64,000 bases of DNA from Lethocerus indicus (lineage: Eukaryota > Arthropoda > Insecta > Hemiptera > Belostomatidae): NCBI GenBank assembly GCA_019843655.1, contig JACDQD010000012.1, positions 1,674,001 to 1,738,000 on the forward strand. Direction: 5' to 3'. Below the pieces are notes generated by a model. The model worked only from the letters and a program-made list of their open reading frames with translations, was not told the origin of the DNA and made no database searches. Positions within the stretch are counted from its first letter, which is position 1, and each line of letters begins with the position of its first letter. Shown in pieces: positions 55,980 to 64,000 of this stretch. A program made the translations under genes and the position numbers.

Positions 55980-58900
55980 AACTGCAATGGGGGAGGTAAT
56001 TATCAACTGACAACCCCCTTGAAAACTAATAGCTTCGTCCGGGGGTAATAATCCGATTTTCCCCCACCACGCCTATCGCGTTTTCAAGAGACGCCGCTTC
56101 GCTCCGCGAGAACGACGGGCCGCGAGAGAGGGCCTAACTCTCAACCTAAATCTCGCGATAAATCCGGCCCGGTCTCTAAATAGACCCGGGGGCTCCAAGC
56201 GAAACGGTTATTTTTACGGCCCTTCTGCTGTACGCCGTCCCACCGTCGAGCTTAGAAGAAGTCTGCCCCCGAAGAAACCTCGGAGTCTCCGTTGCAAATT
56301 AACTCCGAACACGAAGTTCAACTTTTATATGACCGACAACTTTATACAGTCCACTTTATCAGGCGAGAAAGCCAGGGTAAGTGGTGCCGAGAAAAGGTAG
56401 GGGAATTACCATTTGTCGTTACGAGATTTTATTATATCTCGCGTTAACAAACAAATTCCTATCAATTTAAATAAAAATCTGGAATTAATTTGAAAAACTG
56501 ATTGATACCAATACCGTATGACTGGACTGTGGCCAGTAATAAAGGTATTTTTCATACGATCAGCCGTAAACCTACTTTTTGCCAAACCTGTATATAAATA
56601 TTTAATGGTGTAAGACCAAGTACCAGACAAAAAGTTAAATAGTATAGAAAATATTCCTCCCACCTAGTTCACGTAATGGCTATTCGTGTTAGACATTTTT
56701 AATTAATATGTCCCTATATTCCATTGATAAAATTTTAACGATGTTCCTAAACTTTATACTAATTATTGTGTCTATAATGTCTAAACAGTCCTTAATTACT
56801 ACAGTTTTGATCGATGGTTTTATTACACTAAAGTTTATTTTATTTATTAAGTTATATCCTGTAATTATTTTATACCGGGCATCGGGTTTCTTCGAATCGC
56901 TACAGGGAAATTCAGTCGGAAGCCGAGAGTGGGGTGGAGAGGGGAGAAAGCCGGAGCAGAAGGGAATCCGGATAAGGACAGTGAGAGGGAATCGGAGGGA
57001 AGAGAGCGATAGAGAATTAGAGGGGAAGAGCGAGAGGGGGAGCGGGAGAATTAGAAAGGGCGAGGGGGGTAGGGGAAACGGTTCAATAACCGGGGAGGCC
57101 GCCCACGTTTTAAGGCCCGGCTACTACTACCGCTAGTACTACTACAGGGCACACTCTGGCTCCCTCGAGCCGTCCCTACGCTCATACCAGCTCCAGATTA
57201 AGGTTTAACAATATTAGCTTTCCTCCACCGTCAGTAGACAGTACGAACTCCACCTAGTGGCAGGACGTGGGATATGGCGCTTTGCTCGGAAGCGAGGAAA
57301 GAATCCCTAACACGAAGAATGAGATGGGGACAAGTTCACCTTCAGATAGGATATCAACACTTTCAGATAGTTTGATCCTCACCCGATAATATTTTAGTAC
57401 TACAAGGCTCACTTAAGCTGCTGGCAGGATTCTGCACGATTACTATTTTTCCCATGCTACTATGGTTCCTCCCACAGTCAATAAACGTAATAATTTATTT
57501 CTTAATTTATGCTGCCACATAGAATATTAAGGCATTTGAAATGAAGAAAAGGTTCCTCGATGAATTATTTTATGGACAGAAAATTTATTCAAACGAAAAG
57601 AAAATGTTGGAAAACAATATTTTCAATAAGCTTTAGCTGAAGCAAACCGATTAATGAAGCCATTAAAATTCCTCCTCTTTCTCTGTATTCCAGAGGTTTA
57701 AGTTGTGCAGTCTATTCTAGACTGTTGAAGACTATAAATAATTTAATATTAATTTGAATTTGCTGACCTATCGAAAATCCATGCCCTGCTATTCGATCTG
57801 GTGTCGCCCCATCACGTCAAAAGCTGCTGGCCAATACAAATATTTACAAATACATGTTGTTTTGTGAACAATTACAAATATTTTGGATGCGTCGTGTATA
57901 TGAAAATCCAGAAGGTGCGCGAACCATCAGAAAGCGGACGCAATAAATTAGCAATTTTCATTGGAGGTATATCGTCAGTATATGTAGGGAAAATTTAGTA
58001 CCAGGAGCAGAGTTATCGCCGGATGAGTCGATTATAAAATTCGAAAGGAAAACATTTATGTTCTTGCGTATGATAATATCGGTTACGTACCAACAATGGC
58101 AGTTTCAAGACTGAGAAATTAGTCCTAACCTAATTTCCTACTTAGTTTTACAGCCGAACCCTGAAGCTGCAAGATGCCGTATTTTCACAGAACCTTATTT
58201 TACAATATTCCGATACGTTACTAAACACGAAAGGCCATATAACTGGAACTAGGAATTTGTTTTCTAGATGAAATAACAAACTCAAAAATTGCTAAATATG
58301 AGATCGATGCCAATAGGCGCAAAGGTTTAAGAAGGGGAAACAAAAGACAGTAATTATAGTGTAAGCCAATGTCAACTTTTATCGAATATTAATTGTGCAC
58401 AGCTGTTAAAGTATTATTAAATAAAAAAAAAACTACATTCCTAAAGTTTTAAGAGCCGCGTTCTGGCTTTTTATTAATAGGCATGTCGCAATCTCACATG
58501 CTCGGCCAAATGCCCGTAGAAGGCAGTCGGAAATGGGGGACAGGCGTAATTGCAAGGAGAGGCATTCCCGGTACCCGTCGCCGCGTTAAACGGTACACGG
58601 AGGTACGAACCGTAAATAATCGCCGATAGCTCACTTAATCACTTAATATCTGATCGCGGCCGCCTTCTGTTCGGTTGGCCGGCTCCGGTTTATCCGGGCC
58701 GATGACGGACGAGTTTTTTCCCAACGCAGGATCTCCAAGGACAAGAGGATGAAGAATTAAGGACAGGAGGATTAGCTCCTTTGCGAGGTTTCCCCCACCG
58801 ACGGTAGACAACGCGAGTGCCTCCACATTGGCGGGATGGAGATACCACCACGGCAAGAATGATCTAGCAAAACAGACCGATTTTTCCGTCACTATCATCC

Positions 58901-60550
58901 ATTAAAGTAGAGGCTCACGTGAAATCGGTCTCTAAAAACATCGCGGCCGCATTTCTAGACCAGCGTCGCACTTTGCGAACGCTCGCCTTAAATTCAGTAA
59001 ATGTGACCCAAACAAACTTGTAAAATCAATTTTTAATAATATATAAACACAAAAGAAAACTAAATTTTGAGCTTTGAGAGACTTAAATACTCTTGCGGCC
59101 TTGGAAATTTCACTTTGCCAACTATCTTGTAAATTAAGGTGTTTCACCGATTATTTGTGTTAATTATACAGTACCGTTTCAAGTGACTTATAGCGTGTTC
59201 TGAAAACTGTCGGCTACTTAGTTTCGAGAGTCCGACGTGGTTCATTTTCCCAGGCCCTTGTAAGGGCACTGGTCATTGTCAACCAGTCAAGGGCCGGTAC
59301 TTAATCGCGGAGACTTATCAAAGTACCCTTTCATTTAATCACAGTGGCGCGACCTTTACGAATTACTAGAGTTAATTACGAATTACTACAAGAAGTTAAG
59401 CACTAATTAATACCACTTGCTGTGGACAGAACCGATGCAGAAAATTCTGCCGCCTCAAAAACACGAGCTTTCTAGTTATCCATTTATAGAACACTTTACG
59501 GTAAAAATAAGTTACCACAGTTGTGGTAATCCTTCAGTCTATGATGACGGAATTAGAAACAGTTTCGAAACGCTGGCAAAGGATCAGAACAAAGAAAGTT
59601 CCCTGGAATGGACTTAGGTGGAAGTTCAAGAAGGAAAAAAGCTGGACAAACATCCGCTACTGTGTTCTTAGAGTGCGCGAATTAACAGGCTAAATGATTG
59701 TCAAAAGCCAAGTACATGACAAAAGTTATGGAATGAATTAACCGCCTAATTTCTGCATTTATACAACTAATTTCGCGCGTTAGTAATACCAATGTTACCG
59801 GGACGCTTCAACAGTCGCCGATATTCACATATTGCTGACCGTAATGCTACCGCAGATAGCGGGAAGCCCAAACCGGCCAACTTCAATCCTACCCATAGTC
59901 TCCTATCCATAGACATCCAGATTGTGAAAACTATTATACAACTATTTTTGTATGGGAGTCACTTCGGTGAAACGTAGAAGAGCTTCTTGCTCTACAACCG
60001 GTTGCACGACCTTTACGAGCTCACATTTCAATTAGCCTCACTGCAATTGGCGGTCTAATGTATTCGCTTAAATTACTATTCAAATACAACAGTTTAGTAT
60101 AATGAATACGACCGTTCTCCTGTCGCGGTAGTTCACCATAGCGCTTACTGCGACTGCGCTCCGACAGTATTGGATAACCGCTCGCGGCCTTAAGGTCGCT
60201 ATGATAATGCCGTAAATGCGCCGCAAAGTGCCAATTATGCGGTCAAGTCGGCGACAATGAAGCAATTTGTCAGCATTGCCAACCTCGCGGAACCATTAGA
60301 CCTGTCATTAGCCGCGCGTCAACATTATTACGAGACGGACTCATAATTAGAACTGGGTACTTACACGAAACTGTGGAAAAAGACGGCAGTAGATTGAGAT
60401 TCAAAATTAATTATATATGAAATGAACGTCAATGACCTTGCCATATGATAAATTCCACTGTTACTACGATATCAAAGGCAGTGGTGAATGTGTGTTTGTG
60501 ATGATTCAACGCGAAAAATTTCAGGTGTGTATAAAAAAAAGAAAAAATAA
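55980..60550. other. No gene seen
   Basis: Mixed composition. A purine-rich run at 56.93-57.08 kb inflates one ORF. CTTTCCTCCACCGTCAGTAG (57.21 kb) and TTTCCCCCACCGACGGTAGA (58.79 kb) may be two copies of an old repeat. Nothing resembling a conserved exon. Confidence 0.5.
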
Positions 60551-60564
60551 TGAATAACCTCTAA

Positions 60565-60814
60565 TACCTTAGATTTCGTGCGTTTCCATCTCCTCTCGCT
60601 GGTTCGGTCTTTTACCAAACCGGTTTCGGCCGCTCGCCATCTTCAGTAGCGGTGTTAGTCACAAAACATTCAAAGTGCCGAAGTGACTAGCAAACTAGCA
60701 AGTGAGCAGCCGAAACAAGTCTAACGAAAGACCGAACCAGCGAGGGGAGACAGAAACGCACGAAATCCACGGTATTCCAACAGCTCGCAGACCACATAAC
60801 AGGTATTCTAAACT
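60565..60814 (+). mobile_element. Foldback element copy M
   Basis: Starts TACCTTAGATTTCGTGCG and ends CAGGTATTCTAAACT. Inner parts of both arms are shortened. Flanked by an exact 12-bp repeat AATAACCTCTAA (60553-60564 and 60815-60826). Confidence 0.85.
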
Positions 60815-61189
60815 AATAACCTCTAAGTTACAATATATGTTCTTAGGTTATTTAGGGTAGGTTATAAGGTAAGCAAGCGACTGTGGCTTGGGGTTGATAC
60901 TATAAAACCCTCACATATTATAAAAATATATATAAAGAATGTATACACAAATAAATAACTGAGTAGTATTCTTGAGTAGTATTGAGCTGTCTGCAAGGGT
61001 TCGAATTAACATGATTCTTGTAACATGATTATTGTCTCCACGCAGGTGAGTAGGTGAAATGTAGTTTTCACTATAGGAAACTGACATGTGCCACACTAAT
61101 CTACTTAAGGGAAGCTACAAAATTGGGTTGTTAAGGGAAGAATTTGTATTCTGAAGGGTCAGCGCAGCCACAAGTTCTGATTGGTGTTG

Positions 61190-61560
61190 TATCACCCGCC
61201 CCCCCGCCTTCCACCCCACTTCACGAAACGACGACATGCGTGTATGTCCCGCGTACGCTCCTGTTGTCAGTGGCCGCGTGTGTCGAAGGGTAGTATTGTG
61301 GGAGGGTGGTTGTCGAGGGAGTGAGTGAGGGAGGGAGGGATGGAGGGAGGGGGGGGTGTCCCCTTCCCCGATGGTAATTATAGAAGCTGTGCCCGCTAGG
61401 GAGGGAGGAGGGTGCCGCCATTTTGCCCGGGGCCCGGCCGCCCCCACGCTCACGCACAGGCCCCGCGCTCTCGCACCGACGCCCCCGCTGCGGGGGGTCG
61501 CTAACCTCGTTCACCCTTTTGGCCAACCACTTGCGCAGTCATTCCCCCACCAACAGTAGT
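61190..61560. promoter_or_regulatory. GC- and CpG-rich patch with GCCGCCATTTTG
   Basis: Dense CpG stretch with GGGTGCCGCCATTTTGCCCG, CCCGCGCTCTCGCACCGACG and GGGAGGGAGGG runs. The CGCCATTTTG motif resembles promoter-proximal YY1/Pho-type sites. No adjoining exon was identified, so promoter function is speculative. Confidence 0.2.
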
Positions 61561-61597
61561 CCCGCGTTGGGACAATATCGCACGGTGTTCCCGAATG

Positions 61598-62080
61598 TAT
61601 TGGGTTGACAACTAAGCAAGTGGCGTTGTACATATTTTTAAGTACGTCGACATCTTTGCACAGATAAGCCGTAGATGGTTTTGAATGCGCGTATAAGATA
61701 CATTCAGCTTCTCTGCAATGTCCCAGTGTTGAACTGTGGCGATCCGAATCGATAATGGCCTTTATTCGGTCATCGTCGACCTCCACTGGACGTCCAGAGC
61801 GCTCCTCATCTTTTAATGAAAAATCCCCCGACCAGAATTTCGCGAACCGGTACTGACACTGCCGTTCTTTTAAGGTTTCATCACCGTACACAGCGTACAA
61901 CTTTTTATGAGCTTGTGAGGCATTAACACCTTTATTTTGATACTGAATGTTTCAAAAAGGACCAGATAATAACATATCAAATAATCTCATCTGTGCAAAG
62001 ATGTTGACGTACTTAAAAATATGTACAACGCCACTTGTTGGTGAATTCTGCAATTACTTAGTTCCTAGCAATATTCCTAT
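61598..62080 (-). mobile_element. Mariner element, internally deleted
   Basis: Left end TATTGGGTTGACAACTAAG is a typical mariner terminus. The right end read on the minus strand contains AACTAAGTAATTGCAGAATT, also mariner-like. A 49-bp inverted repeat (61617-61665 and 61989-62037) with a single mismatch lies just inside. Between them only the first part of a transposase survives. TA target sites are blurred at the right edge. Confidence 0.8.
61700..61945 (-). pseudogene. Mariner transposase N-terminal fragment
   Basis: Reads NKGVNASQAHKKLYAVYGD, ERQCQYRFAKFWSGDFSLKD and RSGRPVEVDDDRIKAIID, the conserved helix-turn-helix region and GRPVEVDDD linker of mariner transposases. It stops making sense after about residue 65 of the open frame, where it enters the inverted repeat. 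The D,D34D catalytic domain is absent. Confidence 0.85.
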
Positions 62081-62365
62081 CATTCGATACAATGGGCCTT
62101 ATATCAGGGGCCCCCAAATCCCAGCGTATATACTATGTGTATGTTACTGATTAATTTGTAATTTGTCATAAGCCATTTGTCGAAGTCCAAGGATATTTCC
62201 GCGCAAAATACCGAGTCACCTGACAAAATGCTTTTAAAATGTGTCCATCGTATAAAGAAGAAAATAAAAGAGGTACTAGGGGTGCGATATAGCATTCCAG
62301 AGGGGTGCGAGATAACATTTTAGTTTTTCATGCATAGATGAAATTTTTCTACAATACTTAATAAT

Positions 62366-62500
62366 ACCGTAGATTTCGTGTATTTCCTTCACCTCTCACT
62401 GGTTAGGTCTTTGCTACGACCAAACCAGCGAGAGGAGGCAGAAACACACGAAATCTACGATATTCCAGCCCCTTGCAGACCACAAAACAGGTATGTTAAA
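62366..62500 (+). mobile_element. Foldback element copy N, minimal 135-bp version
   Basis: Keeps only the outer arms and tail: ACCGTAGATTTCGTG at the left, CAGGTATGTTAAA at the right. The CCGGTTTCGG core is lost. Still flanked by an exact 12-bp repeat ATACTTAATAAT (62354-62365 and 62501-62512), so the internally deleted form may itself have moved, or lost its middle after insertion. Confidence 0.82.
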
Positions 62501-62514
62501 ATACTTAATAATGT

Positions 62515-64000
62515 CGTCCAATTTTTTTTGTTATCGTCTTCGAAAGGAAGTCCCACAGCTGTGTTCCCCTAATGTCGGAAATTATTAAATTGTTTAACTA
62601 TAACAATTGTTTTCTTTCATTGCAATTACGGCGTTTTTAAATCATTATGTATAGGTATGTGCCATCTTAATACTGTACTTGATCTGATGTGTTTGTCAAT
62701 TTATAGATTGTCAATGTACGAGCATAAATCTTAACATCAACTACGTTACTACTTTATACAAAATATTCGCGAATATTACTTGCGTGCGTCCTATAAACAG
62801 TAATTAATTTAACACGAAAACATATTTCGTGGTGACGTTTTAAATCCAATGCTGACGTTTTAAACCCAATGGTGACGTTTTAAACATAGAAATGGAAGAC
62901 TTATAAATCTTCGTTATTCTGTTGTACTCTTTCTGTAAACAGCAATTAACGCTTAATCGGGGACAATTTGCTTCAGACTGACTGTAATATTACTTTATCC
63001 GAATTCGATAAGGCGATAATGGCGTGATTTTTAAAACGGAAGTAAATATTTACATTATTAGGTGCTGATACTGTGTGGCCAACTTGAGTTTCATTTCATT
63101 GACAACTCCTCCGTTTTTTTTGTTAGTATAACTGTGTTATCTAAAGAGTTTTTTAAAATCCAAATTATTTTTCCTTTTTACAAAAAATTAATAAGAAAAA
63201 AATTAATGTCCAAATTGGTACCGGCACAAGTAATGTAGATGGAACGGAATTAGGTAAGCAAATAATTTATTTTACGAGAGTTAAACTTCTAAAAAACAAT
63301 TCTGACGGCGATGTACTGTTTTTAAGGGAGTCTGCCATTTGATGGTGTTAAATTACATCGGTATATTCCAGTAATGCGGTTTTCATTAACGAGTCTCGAA
63401 TTGATCAAACAGATAGATGTATTTCCTGTGGAACTGAGTTTTTAATTGGTAACGGGCGTAATTTAATTCCAGTGTAGCGCGCTAATTGCGTCCCTCCATT
63501 ACTGTAATTAAAACCGCGGCCTTCCCGAGGGTTGTTGTGCGTAGCTCTATCGATATACGGCAGTACAAATTATCATAACGATTTTTCAATGTCCGGTTTT
63601 TAATTAATTATCGGAAGTCAACGTATTTGGCGCGTCGGTAGACCGGTTTCAGTCTAACGCCATATCGGTCGGGTCGGTTGGAACCGGTTGCTTCAATTCT
63701 CTGCCGTCTCAAGGAAAGGTTTCCTTACTCTATCTCCTGGCGAATTTGATTAAAGTTTCCCTCTTCAAGGTTTCATTTAGTTGAGAGGAAATTTCAGTTC
63801 GAGGTAAGATTGAAATCTGTATTATAAGCAGGCTGAAAATTCTATATAATCCGCCGGCTCCTGGGATTAAACATTTCTAAATTCGGACAGAATTTTCTAA
63901 ATTAGGTAAATGAGTACTTTGTACTTTCCAACGCAGAATGTGTTGAACAGGAGCTGGAATATCTCGAAAAATACAAATCCAATATCCATGCTTCTAAATG
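62515..64000. other. No gene seen
   Basis: AT-rich, with the three short tandem units at 62.83 kb and a last diverged foldback core near 63.64 kb (GGTAGACCGGTTTCAGTC). No ORF worth naming. Confidence 0.55.
62830..62893 (+). repeat. Three tandem copies of a 21-22 bp unit
   Basis: GTGGTGACGTTTTAAATCCA, AATGCTGACGTTTTAAACCC, AATGGTGACGTTTTAAACAT in direct succession. Each unit contains TGACGTTTTAAA. Confidence 0.8.

Overview
The window is animal, almost certainly insect, nuclear DNA. The evidence is one intron-bearing gene with GT..AG introns, a Polycomb-group RING protein of the insect Psc / Su(z)2 (vertebrate BMI1/MEL18, PCGF2/4) type, plus remnants of jockey-clade non-LTR retrotransposons, a mariner, hAT-like elements and a probable Merlin element. 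Order and species cannot be fixed from the sequence. The low gene density and heavy load of decayed repeats fit a medium or large non-dipteran genome.

Layout. Positions 1-24.2 kb hold no gene I can support; they contain AT-rich single-copy-looking DNA, purine-rich (GA) tracts, jockey 3' fragments and foldback elements. Positions 24372-32358 on the + strand hold the Psc-like coding region in seven coding exons: RING finger in exons 1-2, RAWUL ubiquitin-like domain in exons 5-7, and a long low-complexity C-terminal region in exon 7. Exon 7 reads through only if one base is dropped in a C-rich run near 30.74-30.77 kb. A 3' UTR probably follows, holding a 240-bp hAT-type MITE, with candidate poly(A) signals at 32.75, 32.82 and 34.55 kb. 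From 34.6 to 64 kb I see mainly repeats: foldback elements, a probable Merlin element at 38.4-38.9 kb, a nested foldback at 41.2-41.8 kb, tandem repeats at 42.0-42.5 and 47.7-48.2 kb, a deleted mariner at 61.6-62.1 kb, and two weak + strand exon candidates at 52.4-53.1 kb.

The most unusual feature is a family of short foldback elements (full length about 290-340 bp) present in more than a dozen copies. Each is an almost perfect palindrome with a one-sided tail of about 45 bp ending in CAGGTATNTTAAAC. At least eight copies are flanked by exact direct repeats whose length varies from 9 to 14 bp. That is unlike cut-and-paste MITEs, which have fixed target-site lengths, and more like target-primed or Penelope-type insertion. 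One palindrome arm has the layout of a hammerhead ribozyme core (CTGAAGA, short stem-loop, GAAAC). Two copies share the same internal deletion and about 115 bp of 3' flank, as expected for 3' transduction. Another copy has a paralogous empty site in the window. These traits point to an RNA-mobilised, non-autonomous hairpin element that I do not recognise by name.

No rRNA gene, CRISPR array, intact transposase or confident tRNA was found. Alignment percentages were not computed; similarity statements are from reading the sequences side by side.
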